From: Opitutus sp.
Lineage (GTDB): Bacteria; Verrucomicrobiota; Verrucomicrobiia; Opitutales; Opitutaceae
Direction of reading: 5' to 3'
Length of the DNA stretch: 37,992 nt
NCBI GenBank assembly: GCA_025361365.1
Contig: JANYAM010000011.1
Span: forward strand, 1 to 37,992
Below the pieces are notes generated by a model. It was given only the letters and a program-made list of their open reading frames with translations. It was not told the DNA's origin and ran no database searches. Of the stretch, positions 1-8,289 are shown piece by piece. A program made the translations under genes and the position numbers. The stretch's first letter is position 1. Every line of letters starts with the position of its first letter.

Positions 1-678
1 GAGACCAAGCTGAAATATTCCGGCCCCAAGCCGCCCTACGCCAACCTCGACGTCGACGCCAAATACAGCTGGCTCAAGACGCCGCGCTGGAAGGGGCACG
101 CCATGGAGGTCGGTCCGCTCGCGCGGATGCTCGTCGGCTACGCCGCCGGCACCCCCGAGATCAAGGACGCCGTGACCGAGACCCTCGCGGCACTCAAGGC
201 GCCCGCCACCGTGCTTTTCTCCACGCTCGGCCGCACTGCGGCCCGCGCGATCGAGTCACGGCTCGCGGCGCGCTGGGGTCTGGAGTTTTACGACCAGCTG
301 CTCGCCAACATCAAGGCGGGCGACACGCGCACCTTCACCCGCGACAAGTGGGAGCCGGCCTCCTGGCCCACGACTTGCAAGGGCGTCGGCACGAGCGAGG
401 CGCCCCGCGGCGCACTGGCGCACTGGATTGTCATCAACGACCAGAAAATCGCCAACTACCAGCTGGTGGTCCCTAGCACCTGGAACGCGTCGCCCCGCGA
501 CGCGAAGGGCCAGCGCTCGGCCTACGAGGCCTCGCTCATCGGCACGCCGGTGCACGATCCGCAACAGCCCCTCGAGATCATCCGCACCATCCACTCATTC
601 GACCCCTGTCTCGCCTGCGCCGTCCACCTCTATGAGGACAAGAAGGAAATCGCGCGGCACGAACTGATGGTCAACTGA
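1..678 (+). CDS. hyaB: [NiFe] hydrogenase large subunit, C-terminal part (5' end outside window)
   Basis: The frame is open from base 1, so the gene starts upstream; 225 residues are visible. It ends with the C-terminal nickel-site motif DPCLACAVH (residues 201-209 of the visible part), in which the two Cys bind the Ni-Fe centre. A 16-residue tail follows the His; in this family the tail is cut off by a dedicated protease after Ni insertion. The stretch SWLKTPRWKGHAMEVGPLAR is typical of group 1 respiratory large subunits. The cytochrome b subunit and the protease follow directly, which fits a membrane-bound H2-uptake enzyme oxidising H2 to feed the quinone pool. The small subunit, which would tell whether the enzyme is oxygen-tolerant, is outside the window. 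Confidence 0.96.
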   Translation, partial: ETKLKYSGPKPPYANLDVDAKYSWLKTPRWKGHAMEVGPLARMLVGYAAGTPEIKDAVTETLAALKAPATVLFSTLGRTAARAIESRLAARWGLEFYDQLLANIKAGDTRTFTRDKWEPASWPTTCKGVGTSEAPRGALAHWIVINDQKIANYQLVVPSTWNASPRDAKGQRSAYEASLIGTPVHDPQQPLEIIRTIHSFDPCLACAVHLYEDKKEIARHELMVN

Positions 679-693
679 CCCGGAGGCTTACCC

Positions 694-1458
694 ATGAATG
701 CCTCGCACGATTACCAACGCGTCTATGTCTGGGAACAGCCGGTGCGCTGGTTCCACTGGATCAACGCGGCCAGCATCACCGCGCTCGGCGTCACCGGCTG
801 GCTGATCGCGCACCCGCCGGGCCTGCTCAACGCCGGCGAGGCCTCGGGCAGTTTCTGGTTTGGCACCGTGCGCTTCGTGCACTTCGCGGTGGGCTATGTG
901 TTCCTGGCGAACTTCGCCTTCCGCCTCTACTGGGCCTTCGCCGGCAACAAATACGCCAGCTGGCGCAATTTCCTGCCGCTGCGGAAAGCGCAGGTCCGGC
1001 AGATCTGGGACGTGCTGAAGGTCGACATCATGCAGTCGAGCGACAAGCCCGTGCACACGCTCGGCCACAACTCGGTGGCCTACTTCACCTACGCGGGCAC
1101 GGGCCTGCTGACGCTGTTCCAGATTGTCTCCGGCTTCGCGCTCTATGCCTCGATGAGTTCGTCGGCTTTTCCCCACCTGTTCGCGTGGCTCGTGCCGGTC
1201 TTTGGCAGCGAGCAGAACCTGCGCCTGTTCCATTACGCGGCGCTGTGGGCCTTCATCGTCTTCACCCTGATCCATATCTACCTCGTGTTCTACCACGACT
1301 ACGTTGAGGGCCACGGCGTGATGTCGTCGATCATCGGCGGCTGGAAGTTCATGGAGAAGCACAAGGCCGCGGCCGAGGAGGCCCACGGCATCTCGGCCTT
1401 CCCCGAGGTCAAGGCCGCGCCGCCCCCGGTGCCGGCCAAACCGCACGCGACCCGCTGA
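694..1458 (+). CDS. hyaC: Ni/Fe-hydrogenase b-type cytochrome subunit
   Basis: This 254-residue integral membrane protein anchors the hydrogenase and carries electrons from its Fe-S clusters to quinone through two b hemes. About four membrane segments are visible. Candidate heme-ligand His lie in WFHWINA near the N-terminus, in the RFVHFAVGY segment, and in the late LFHYAAL and TLIHIYLVFYHDY segments, as expected for the HyaC/CybH family. The start is supported by GGAGG at 682-686, seven bases before the ATG. It begins 15 bases after the large-subunit stop, so the two are surely co-transcribed. The C-terminus is an Ala/Pro-rich cytoplasmic tail. Length is normal for the family. Confidence 0.95.
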   Translation: MNASHDYQRVYVWEQPVRWFHWINAASITALGVTGWLIAHPPGLLNAGEASGSFWFGTVRFVHFAVGYVFLANFAFRLYWAFAGNKYASWRNFLPLRKAQVRQIWDVLKVDIMQSSDKPVHTLGHNSVAYFTYAGTGLLTLFQIVSGFALYASMSSSAFPHLFAWLVPVFGSEQNLRLFHYAALWAFIVFTLIHIYLVFYHDYVEGHGVMSSIIGGWKFMEKHKAAAEEAHGISAFPEVKAAPPPVPAKPHATR

Positions 1459-1461
1459 GCC

Positions 1462-1995
1462 ATGGCCGCACTGCTCGATTCCCCGCTCGTTGGCGAAGCC
1501 AACTCCGCCGCTCCCCAGGGCACGGTGGGCGACCGCGTGCTCGTGCTCGGCGTCGGCAACCTGCTCATGGGCGACGAGGGCGTGGGCATCCATATTCTCC
1601 GCCGGCTCGAGCGCGAACGGCCGGTCGCCGGCGTGCGCCTGCTCGATGGCGGCACCGGCGGGGTCAACCTGCTCACGGAGTTCGACGGCGCGGACGACAT
1701 CGTCATGATCGACGCGACCCGCGACGGCCGGCGGGCCGGCACCATCACTTTCCTTCAGCCTGAATTCGTCGGTGACCTTCCGCGTGGGTTGGGAGCCCAT
1801 GACTTTGGGTTGAAGGATCTCTTTGCCGCAGCCGCCCTGCTGGGCCGGCTGCCCCGGATCCACCTCTACACCATTGCGGTGGAGGAGGTGAGGCCGATGT
1901 GCACCGAACTGTCCCCAGCCGTGGCGGCGATGGTGCCGGCGGTAGTGCGCGCGGTGCATACGCACGCCGCCCGGCTGGCGGCTACTCTCCGATGA
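1462..1995 (+). CDS. hyaD: Hydrogenase maturation endopeptidase (HyaD/HybD family)
   Basis: This is the nickel-dependent aspartic-like protease that removes the C-terminal tail of the large subunit. The family signature GVGNLLMGDEGVG is at residues 30-42. The three residues that contact Ni in HybD have clear counterparts: Glu39 in GDEG, Asp84 in IDATRDG and His113 in GAHDFGL. The protein is 177 residues; the first 20 or so are poorly conserved, and an in-frame GTG (GTGGGCGACCGC) inside them could be an alternative start. It starts three bases after hyaC and its stop overlaps the next start (ATGA), so translation is coupled along the operon. Confidence 0.94.
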   Translation: MAALLDSPLVGEANSAAPQGTVGDRVLVLGVGNLLMGDEGVGIHILRRLERERPVAGVRLLDGGTGGVNLLTEFDGADDIVMIDATRDGRRAGTITFLQPEFVGDLPRGLGAHDFGLKDLFAAAALLGRLPRIHLYTIAVEEVRPMCTELSPAVAAMVPAVVRAVHTHAARLAATLR

Positions 1996-2681
1996 TCCCG
2001 GAATTCCACGCGCACACCCTCGACGCACCGCAGATGTCCGTGCTGCTGCTCGGCACGGCGGGGGTCGCCATCCTGCACACGCTGGCCGGCCCGGATCATT
2101 ACCTGCCGTTCATCTTCATGGGCAAGGCCCGCCGCTGGTCGGTGGCGCGCACCACGTTCTGGACCGTCCTCTGCGGCCTCGGCCACGTTGGCAGCTCCGT
2201 CGCGCTCGCGCTGCTCGGCGTGATGCTGGGTTACGGCCTGGAGCGCGTGCAATTCATCGAGGGTTTCCGCGGCAACCTTGCCGCGTGGGCCATGATCGCC
2301 TTCGGGTTGGTCTACCTGGTGTGGGGCCTGAAGCGCGCCGCGCGGCACCGGCCGCACGCCCACGGGCACGACCATGGGCACGGGGAGACGGAGGGCTTCC
2401 GGCTCACGCCGTGGATCCTCTTCACTATTTTTGTCTTCGGTCCCTGCGAGACCATGATTCCGCTGGTGATGTATCCCGCCGCCCGCGGCAGCTGGGCCGA
2501 CGTGTGGATCGTGGTCGCCAGCTTCAGTGTGCTGACGGTCGGCACGATGCTCGTCGTGGTGCTGCTCGCCCTGCAGGGCATCCGCCTGCTGCCCGAGTTG
2601 CAGTTGAGCCGCTACAGCCATGCGCTGGCCGGCGGCACGGTCCTGCTCGCGGGTTGCGCCATCCAATTCCTCGGGCTGTAG
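1992..2681 (+). CDS. Six-helix membrane protein, putative nickel (or metal) transporter with His-rich loop
   Basis: A 229-residue membrane protein with about six hydrophobic segments. It carries an HTLAGPDH motif (residues 29-36) in the first helix, GLGHVGSS (62-69), a His-rich cytoplasmic-type loop HRPHAHGHDHGHG (119-131) and FGPCE (149-153). His/Asp motifs in the first helix plus a His-rich loop recall the NicO/UreH/RcnA-type nickel-cobalt transporters, though the motif spacing is not that of classic NiCoT (HX4DH). Start chosen at the ATG whose A overlaps the hyaD stop; a longer open frame upstream only reads hyaD out of frame. Position straight after the Ni-protease suggests nickel supply for the hydrogenase. 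The transport substrate is inferred, not shown. Confidence 0.75.
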   Translation: MIPEFHAHTLDAPQMSVLLLGTAGVAILHTLAGPDHYLPFIFMGKARRWSVARTTFWTVLCGLGHVGSSVALALLGVMLGYGLERVQFIEGFRGNLAAWAMIAFGLVYLVWGLKRAARHRPHAHGHDHGHGETEGFRLTPWILFTIFVFGPCETMIPLVMYPAARGSWADVWIVVASFSVLTVGTMLVVVLLALQGIRLLPELQLSRYSHALAGGTVLLAGCAIQFLGL

Positions 2682-2776
2682 GCCCGCTTGTGCATTCCTT
2701 GCGGAGTGCTGTGCATTATTTGGCGTGGAGGGCCCGGGTGCTTGCGACGGGCCGGGCCGCGGCCTACGGGATAGGC

Positions 2777-3670
2777 ATGCCCGTTTCCCTCGCTCCCCGC
2801 CCGCCGCGCCCGCTGGTCGAGCAGCTCCGCCGGTCGCAGATCTATCGCGACTACGAGAAGGCGTTTCGCGAGACCACGGGCCTGCCGCTGGCGCTGCGCG
2901 GCAAGGGGAATTTCAACCTGCCCCACCACGGCGACCCGAACGAGAATCCCTTCTGCGCCCTGATGGCCGGCACCAACCACACCTGCGCCTCCTGCCTGCA
3001 GCAGCAGCAAAAAGTGGAGGACGCGGCGGGCGCGAGCCTGAAGACGCTCCGGTGCGCCGTCGGGCTGTGCGACTCCGCCGTGCCGGTGCGGGTCGGCGAT
3101 GACCTCGTCGCCTTTCTCCAGACCGGCCAGATCCTGCTGCGCAAGCCTACCGCCGCCCAGGTGCGCCGGCTGACGGGGTTGCTGCGGCGGTACGGTGTCG
3201 AGACGGACCTGCCGCGGTTCGCGGAGGCCTTCGGCCGAAGCCGCGTGGTCTCGCCGAAGCAATACCAGTCCATCCTGCAGCTGCTCACCATTTTTGCCCA
3301 GCACCTCGGCACGCTCAGCAACCAGCTCGCGGTGCAGGAGGAGGCGCGCGAGGCGCCCGCGATCGGCCGGGCCCGGGCCTACATCACGGAGCACCACGCC
3401 GAGGAGATGTCGCTCACGCAGGTCGCCACGGCCGTCAACATGAGCGCGTTTTATTTCTGCAAGAGTTTCCGCAAGGCGACCGGCCTGACATTCACCGACT
3501 ACGTGGCGCGGGTGCGGGTGGAGAAGGTCAAGGAGCTGCTGCTCAACCCCAACAAGCGCGTGAGCGAGGCCGCCTACGAGGCCGGCTTCCAGTCGCTCTC
3601 GCAGTTCAACCGCGTGTTCCGGCGTGTCGCCGGCGAGCCGCCCTCGGCCTATCGCGGCAAGCTCGGCTAG
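2777..3670 (+). CDS. PocR-domain AraC-family transcriptional regulator
   Basis: A 297-residue regulator. The N-terminal half is a PocR sensory domain with Cys pairs TCASC and CAVGLC and the usual PVRVGDDLVAFLQTGQIL core. The C-terminal 100 residues are an AraC/XylS double helix-turn-helix (ARAYITEHHAEEMSLTQVA; later SEAAYEAGFQSLSQFNRVFR). PocR domains bind small molecules, and their Cys cluster suggests metal or redox sensing. The ATG at 2777 is used because it begins the homology with the second regulator at 4240-5205; the longer frame upstream overlaps the transporter. Its 3' end overlaps the next, convergent gene by four bases. It probably controls the hydrogenase or oxidase genes, which is an inference from position. 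Confidence 0.9.
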   Translation: MPVSLAPRPPRPLVEQLRRSQIYRDYEKAFRETTGLPLALRGKGNFNLPHHGDPNENPFCALMAGTNHTCASCLQQQQKVEDAAGASLKTLRCAVGLCDSAVPVRVGDDLVAFLQTGQILLRKPTAAQVRRLTGLLRRYGVETDLPRFAEAFGRSRVVSPKQYQSILQLLTIFAQHLGTLSNQLAVQEEAREAPAIGRARAYITEHHAEEMSLTQVATAVNMSAFYFCKSFRKATGLTFTDYVARVRVEKVKELLLNPNKRVSEAAYEAGFQSLSQFNRVFRRVAGEPPSAYRGKLG

Positions 3671-4131
3671 GGATGGGCGTGGTGCGTGTGACCGCCCGGA
3701 GCCGGGTGCGCGTGCGCGGCGGGTCGGGACTGACAGAGGGCGCAGAAGGACTCGATCTCGCGGCGGGACATATGATCCAGCACCTGCTCGAGGCAGGCCA
3801 GGGCTTCCTCCCGCGCCGCGTGGCTGAGGCCCGGGGTCGCCGCCTGCGCTCCGACGAGGGCCTCACGCAACGCCTGCCGGCCGGCGCCGAGATAAGCCAG
3901 CCACGGGTTCAGGCCGCACGGGCAATGCGGGACGTAAGACCGGGGGTGCGCGCGTGGCGACCAGAGCGCCAGATCCTTGAAGATCTCATCCAGGCTGCGG
4001 TCCAGCAGGTGCACGAGCGTGTCCGGGTTCGCCAGCGGCGAGGACGGCCGCTCGAGCCGCAACAGGGTTTCCCAGGCGGCGCGGATGGCGGGGCGCTGCG
4101 CCGCGAGGGCCTGGAGAATGGCGGTTTCCAC
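3667..4131 (-). CDS. Small Cys-motif protein with His-rich tail, unrecognised family (copy A)
   Basis: I do not recognise this 154-residue protein. It has Cys at 70, 72, 113, 130 and 133, in the pattern CPCGL, single C, then CALC, and ends in a His-rich tail (HAHPAPGGHTHHAHP). No signal peptide or membrane segment is visible, so it is probably cytoplasmic. It aligns along its length with the product at 8290-8733: shared features are an early LRP/QRP...W, P..LV.L.D, CxCGL, AG..ALRE.L, and Q.....E...LC..C. The pattern suggests a metal or Fe-S site, and the His tail suggests metal handling beside the hydrogenase, but neither is proven. Start is a GTG at 4131 with AGGGG just upstream at close spacing. 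Confidence 0.75.
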   Translation of the reverse strand: METAILQALAAQRPAIRAAWETLLRLERPSSPLANPDTLVHLLDRSLDEIFKDLALWSPRAHPRSYVPHCPCGLNPWLAYLGAGRQALREALVGAQAATPGLSHAAREEALACLEQVLDHMSRREIESFCALCQSRPAAHAHPAPGGHTHHAHP

Positions 4132-4239
4132 GCCCCTAGCTTACCGCGCGGGCCGCGCCGCCGCTCACCGTCCCTTGCCATTTGTCCGCCGTCAATTGCT
4201 GCGCATGGATTGGCGCGCGGCCGGCCGGGGCCGTTCCGG

Positions 4240-5205
4240 TCAGGCGGCGTGCGCCGCGATCCGATGGTGGCCCGTGCTGCGGGCGGGGGCGTGCAGCTGG
4301 TCGCGGTAGTGGCTCGGGGACTCGCCGACGATCCGGTGGAAGACGCGGTTGAACTGCGAGAGGGACTGGAAGCCGGCCTCGTAGGCGGCCTCGCTCACGC
4401 GCTTGTAGGGGTTGAGCAGCAGCTGCTTCACGGCCTCGACGCGCTGGCGGGAGAGATATTCCGTGAAGTTGAGACCCGTGCCCTTCTTGAAGTTTTTACA
4501 GAAGTAGAACGAGCTCATGCCAACCGCCGAGGAGACCTGGGCGAGGGAGAGGTCGTCGGACAGGTGCGCGGCGATGTAGGCGCGGGCGCGAGAGATCACC
4601 GGCGCCTCGGCGAGCGATTGCTTGACCATGAGCTGGTTGCTCAGGGCCGCGAGTTGCTGGGCGAAGATCGCGAGGAGCTGGAGGGTGGCGTCGTATTGGG
4701 CGCGGAGGACCACGCGCGATTGCTTGAAGGCGGCGCTGATTTCCTTCCGGTCGAGGGTGGGCTCCAATTTGACGGCTTGCCGGACGGCCTCGTTGGTTTC
4801 GGCGGCGGTGGGCAGGTGGAACAGCACCTGGCCGGTCTGGAGGTAGGCGACGATCTTTTCGCCGAGGCGGATTGGCACGGCGGACTCGTTGAGCCCGGCA
4901 AAGCACTGGGCGGTGCCCGGCTGCGCACAGGCGGTCTGCTCGAGGCGTTGCTGCAGGTCGAGGCACGCGGCGCAGGTCTTGTTGCGGCCGGCCAGCAGGG
5001 CGCAGAGGGGGTTGCCGAGCTTGGCGCCCTGCATGGGCGGCTGGAAGGAGCCGGCCGCGCGCAGGGAGAGAGGCAGGCCGGTGATGGACTGGAAGGCGCG
5101 CTGGTAGTCGCGGAAGATCTCGGAGGACTGGAGCAAGGCGACGAACGCAGTGGCTTCGCGGAGCGCGGTATCGGCGGGGGCGGGGAGGGAAGTCGTGGTT
5201 TCCAT
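4240..5205 (-). CDS. PocR-domain AraC-family transcriptional regulator (second copy)
   Basis: A 321-residue paralogue of the regulator at 2777-3670. The PocR domain shows the Cys pair TCAAC, the segment ESAVPIRLGEKIVAYLQTGQ and a shared helical linker (LQLLAIFAQQLAALSNQL). The AraC DNA-binding domain is nearly the same in both copies (RVSEAAYEAGFQSLSQFNRVF), so their operators may overlap. The N-terminus has an extra 20-residue Thr/Ala/Pro-rich stretch and the C-terminus an extra 20-residue tail. It is transcribed away from the histidine kinase at 5369, with a short shared upstream region (5206-5368). The start is an ATG at 5205 beginning METTTSLPA. Confidence 0.9.
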   Translation of the reverse strand: METTTSLPAPADTALREATAFVALLQSSEIFRDYQRAFQSITGLPLSLRAAGSFQPPMQGAKLGNPLCALLAGRNKTCAACLDLQQRLEQTACAQPGTAQCFAGLNESAVPIRLGEKIVAYLQTGQVLFHLPTAAETNEAVRQAVKLEPTLDRKEISAAFKQSRVVLRAQYDATLQLLAIFAQQLAALSNQLMVKQSLAEAPVISRARAYIAAHLSDDLSLAQVSSAVGMSSFYFCKNFKKGTGLNFTEYLSRQRVEAVKQLLLNPYKRVSEAAYEAGFQSLSQFNRVFHRIVGESPSHYRDQLHAPARSTGHHRIAAHAA

Positions 5206-5368
5206 GAGCCCCCACTATACCAGCCCGCGCGGTTTCGCGTAATTGGAGGCGGGGCGGTTTCGGACTAGGGAAAATCTTTAGGCCGGCTAGGCGCCGGGAT
5301 TGTCCGCTCTTGCGCCCCCGTTGCCGCGTGTTACCCGTTCAGGGGTGCCTGCCAAGAGATATGCCGAG

Positions 5369-6409
5369 ATGACGAAGGACGAGCTGGTGGCCGCGGAGGC
5401 CAGCTCGGAGCAACGCCTGCTCACGACCATGAGCGAGCTCAGGAACATCAAGGCGGCGCTCGACGAGCACTCCATCGTGGCGATCACCGACGCGGCCGGC
5501 CGCATCACCTACGTCAACGACAAGTTCTGCACCATCTCGCAATACTCGCGGGAGGAGCTGCTGGGCCAGGACCACCGCATCATCAATTCCCACCACCATC
5601 CGAAGACCTTCTTCCGCGACCTGTGGGGGACGATCGGCCGCGGCCACGTGTGGCGCGGCGAGATCAAGAACCGCGCCAAGGACGGCTCGTTCTACTGGGT
5701 GGACACGACGCTCTTCCCGTTCCTCAACGCCACCGGCAAGCCCACGCAGTTCGTCGCCATCCGCACCGACACCACCTGGCGCAAGGCGGCCGAGGCGCAG
5801 ATCATCGAGATCACCGAGAACGGGCAGCGCCAGATCGGCGAGGACCTGCACGACGGCCTCGGCCAGCAGCTCACGGCGGTCGAGATCCTCTGTGCCGGCC
5901 TGAAGGAGGACGTGGCGGGCACCCCGCGCCTCGCCAAACAAGTGGACCGCATCGGCCGGTTCCTCCGCGAATCGATCAGCCAGGTGCGTTCGCTCGCCCG
6001 CGGCCTGGTGCCGGTCAGTGACCGGCCGGACGCCCTCTGGGCGAGCTTGGTGGAACTCGCCGACCGGACCAACGCCCCCGGCCGGCTGGAGTGCAAGTTC
6101 GACTCTCCGGTGGTGCTGGTGGACGACCACAACACGGCGGGCCAGTTCTACCGCATCGCGCAGGAGGCGGTGAACAACGCCCTGAAGCACAGCCGGGCCA
6201 AGCGCATTACCCTGACCCTGGTCCGCACCGCGCATACCCTGGAACTCGGCGTCGCGGACAACGGCCGCGGTTTTCCCAAGGTCCTGCGTCCGGGCATGGG
6301 CCTGCAGGTGATGCGGCACCGCGCCAGCGTGATCAACGCCGAGCTCACGATCGACGCCCGGCCCGGCCAGGGCACCACCATCAGCTGCCGGGTGCCCATG
6401 CTAAAATGA
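5369..6409 (+). CDS. PAS-domain sensor histidine kinase (HisKA_3/NarX type)
   Basis: A soluble sensor kinase of 346 residues. A PAS domain lies at about 33-138 (HSIVAITDAAGRITYVND; later FYWVDTTLFPFLN), followed by a HisKA_3 dimerisation helix with the phospho-acceptor His161 in GEDLHDGLGQQ. The HATPase domain has its N box at QEAVNNALKHS and G box at DNGRGF. There is no membrane segment, so it senses a cytoplasmic signal; PAS domains often bind heme, flavin or a small ligand, which cannot be told here. The ATG at 5369 was chosen; an in-frame GTG at 5345 and TTG at 5300 are alternatives and none has a strong ribosome site. Its stop overlaps the start of the response regulator. Confidence 0.9.
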   Translation: MTKDELVAAEASSEQRLLTTMSELRNIKAALDEHSIVAITDAAGRITYVNDKFCTISQYSREELLGQDHRIINSHHHPKTFFRDLWGTIGRGHVWRGEIKNRAKDGSFYWVDTTLFPFLNATGKPTQFVAIRTDTTWRKAAEAQIIEITENGQRQIGEDLHDGLGQQLTAVEILCAGLKEDVAGTPRLAKQVDRIGRFLRESISQVRSLARGLVPVSDRPDALWASLVELADRTNAPGRLECKFDSPVVLVDDHNTAGQFYRIAQEAVNNALKHSRAKRITLTLVRTAHTLELGVADNGRGFPKVLRPGMGLQVMRHRASVINAELTIDARPGQGTTISCRVPMLK

Positions 6410-7119
6410 AACCAGCCTCGAAAAAGAAGCGGGCGGCGCCCGCCGCCGCCCCGGCCGCCGCCCGGCGCCAGCGCATCCTGATCGTGGACGATCATCCGTT
6501 CATGCGGGCGGGACTGGCGCAGCTGATCGACCGGCAGACCGATCTTCTCGTCTGCGGCGAGGCGGGCAATCCGGCGGAGGCCCTGCTCCGGCTGGCCGCC
6601 GGTGGCGTGGACCTGATCCTGACGGACATGACCATGCCCGGCCGCAGCGGCCTGGACTTTCTCAAGGATTTGCTGGCCCAACATCCCGCGCTGCCCGTCC
6701 TGGTGGTGTCGATGCACGACGAGGTCGTCTACGCCGAGCGGGCGCTGCGGGCCGGCGCGCGCGGCTACATCATGAAGGAGGCCGGCGGGGAAAACCTGCT
6801 CGCTGCCATCCGGCAGGTGCTCGGCGGCCAGGTTTACGTCAGCCCCCGGATGTCGGCGCAACTGCTCGACAGTTTCTCCGGCCGCAAGTCGCGACAGGCC
6901 GATTCACCGTTCGGGAAACTGACTGACCGCGAGTTCGAGGTCTTCCAGCTGGTCGGCCACGGCCGCAGCACCCGCGAAATCGCGCAGCAGCTCGGTCTGA
7001 GCACCAAAACGGTCGATGTGCACCGCGCCAATCTCAAGGCGAAGCTCGAGCTGCGCGACACGACCGCGCTGGTCCGGCACGCGGTCCGCTGGGTTGAGAC
7101 GCAGGGCACCGACCGCTAG
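6406..7119 (+). CDS. NarL/FixJ-family response regulator
   Basis: A 237-residue partner of the kinase just upstream. A Lys/Ala-rich leader of about 20 residues precedes the receiver domain, which has the acidic pair at 28-29 (VDDH), phospho-acceptor Asp74 (ILTDMTMPG) and the conserved Lys in GYIMKEA. The C-terminal LuxR-type helix-turn-helix is intact (LTDREFEVFQLVGHGRSTREI, then GLSTKTVDVHRANLKAKL). The ATGA overlap with the kinase stop means coupled translation. As it lies between hydrogenase and cbb3 genes, it is a good candidate for their redox or oxygen control, but this is an inference. Confidence 0.92.
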   Translation: MKPASKKKRAAPAAAPAAARRQRILIVDDHPFMRAGLAQLIDRQTDLLVCGEAGNPAEALLRLAAGGVDLILTDMTMPGRSGLDFLKDLLAQHPALPVLVVSMHDEVVYAERALRAGARGYIMKEAGGENLLAAIRQVLGGQVYVSPRMSAQLLDSFSGRKSRQADSPFGKLTDREFEVFQLVGHGRSTREIAQQLGLSTKTVDVHRANLKAKLELRDTTALVRHAVRWVETQGTDR

Positions 7120-7206
7120 GGTGGGGCGGCGGGCGGGGCCGCAGATTCGCAAGATATGAGCAGCGAACGGCAAGCAACCACCAGCGGAGGCCCGGAAATA
7201 CTGTAA

Positions 7207-7237
7207 GACTGGGGGCGTCAACTCGACCCTCCCAGTC
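7207..7237 (+). promoter_or_regulatory. Hairpin abutting the start codon of the DksA-like gene
   Basis: The arms GACTGGG (7207-7213) and CCCAGTC (7231-7237) are exact inverse complements. The right arm ends on the base before the ATG at 7238, and no Shine-Dalgarno sequence is visible between. The folded leader could hide the translation start. Alternatively the arms form a DNA operator. Confidence 0.4.
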
Positions 7238-7552
7238 ATGTCCAAATCCAAGCCTGCCCGCCCGCGCCGTGACCAGCTCCGCGTGGACCCGCAGTGGGCC
7301 TGGCATTATCGCACCCTGCTGGCGTTGCGCGACCATCTGATCCAGGAACAAAAGTCGCCGCAATCCGCCGACCGCTTCGACCGCGATTTTGTCCGCGCGT
7401 TGCTGGCCCGCGAGCCGGATGCGCTGGGCGAGATCAACGCGGCGCTCGAGCGCATCCTGCGCGGCACCTATGGCGTGTGCGAGGTGACCGGCCGGCCCAT
7501 CGCACCGACCCGGCTGCGGGCCGCGCCGTGGACGCGCCTTCGGTCCCGCTGA
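7238..7552 (+). CDS. TraR/DksA-family protein, apparently C-terminally shortened
   Basis: A 104-residue protein. The C-terminal part GTYGVCEVTGRPIAPTRLRAAPWTR matches the DksA/TraR region that holds the zinc finger, in the variant where the first Cys pair is reduced to CEVTG. An N-terminal helical segment (residues 20-60) fits the coiled coil that enters the RNA polymerase secondary channel. After PWTR the frame gives only LRSR and stops; related proteins I recall run further. The same frame stays open for 38 codons past the TGA (to about 7665) and would encode AAYREEVRPRYASVW, which looks like protein. The gene may therefore be broken by a nonsense change or be a naturally short form. Confidence 0.7.
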   Translation: MSKSKPARPRRDQLRVDPQWAWHYRTLLALRDHLIQEQKSPQSADRFDRDFVRALLAREPDALGEINAALERILRGTYGVCEVTGRPIAPTRLRAAPWTRLRSR

Positions 7553-7665
7553 TTCTCCCGGCGGCGCGCTGCCTATCGGGAAGAGGTGCGGCCAAGATAT
7601 GCCTCGGTTTGGGCAATCGGTGCCCAGCATTGCGAAGACCGTTGCCGTAAGCTGTCGCCACTATC

Positions 7666-8277
7666 ATGAAAACACCGCGCCTAGTTTCCGTTGTTGTGGT
7701 GGCTGGCCTTGCCGTGGCGGCCGCATTGGTCGCCCTTAAATTCACCCGGGCCACCCCCGGCGTGCCGCCGGTGGCTGAGGGCGGAAAGCCCGCCGCCACC
7801 CCCGGCCGGGAGAGTGCGGAGACGCACCCGGAGATCCCGGCCCGGACTGAGGCGGAGCTGGCCCGCGACGAAGCCGAGCTCGCGGCCATGTTCACCATCG
7901 TGGGCAAGCCCAAGCCCGCGCTCGCCGCCCCGGCCTTGGATGCCCAAGGGGAACGCGGCAAAAAAGTTTACCTCGGTCTGTGCTACGCTTGCCACCAGCC
8001 CGATGGCCGGGGTCTGCCGGGCACCTTTCCCATGCTGGCCAAATCCGACTTCCTGCTCGCCAGCCGGGAGCGCGCCATCGGCATCGTGCTGCAGGGCCTG
8101 ACCGGCCCCGTCACGGTCAACGGCCAGACCCTCAACAGCGCCATGCCGCCGCAGGCGGCCGTGCTCACGGACGAACAGATCGCCGATGTGCTGACCTATG
8201 TCTTCAACGCGTGGGGCAACCGCGGCGAGCCCTTCAACCCTGCCCAGGTCCGGGCGATTCGTCACCCGGGACACTAG
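7666..8277 (+). CDS. Membrane-anchored monoheme cytochrome c
   Basis: A 203-residue protein. An N-terminal hydrophobic segment (residues 5-25) serves as signal anchor, followed by a Pro/Ala-rich linker of about 60 residues. The heme is attached at CYACH (106-110) with Met160 in NSAMPP as likely sixth ligand, and the fold closes with the helix TDEQIADVLTYVFNAWGN. This type of domain is found in electron donors to terminal oxidases and fused to nitrite reductases. Placed just before the cbb3 genes, it could carry electrons to the oxidase in the periplasm. The start is the ATG at 7666; the TGA at 7661-7663 closes the extended DksA frame just before it. Confidence 0.88.
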   Translation: MKTPRLVSVVVVAGLAVAAALVALKFTRATPGVPPVAEGGKPAATPGRESAETHPEIPARTEAELARDEAELAAMFTIVGKPKPALAAPALDAQGERGKKVYLGLCYACHQPDGRGLPGTFPMLAKSDFLLASRERAIGIVLQGLTGPVTVNGQTLNSAMPPQAAVLTDEQIADVLTYVFNAWGNRGEPFNPAQVRAIRHPGH

Positions 8278-8289
8278 CGCGACCACCCT

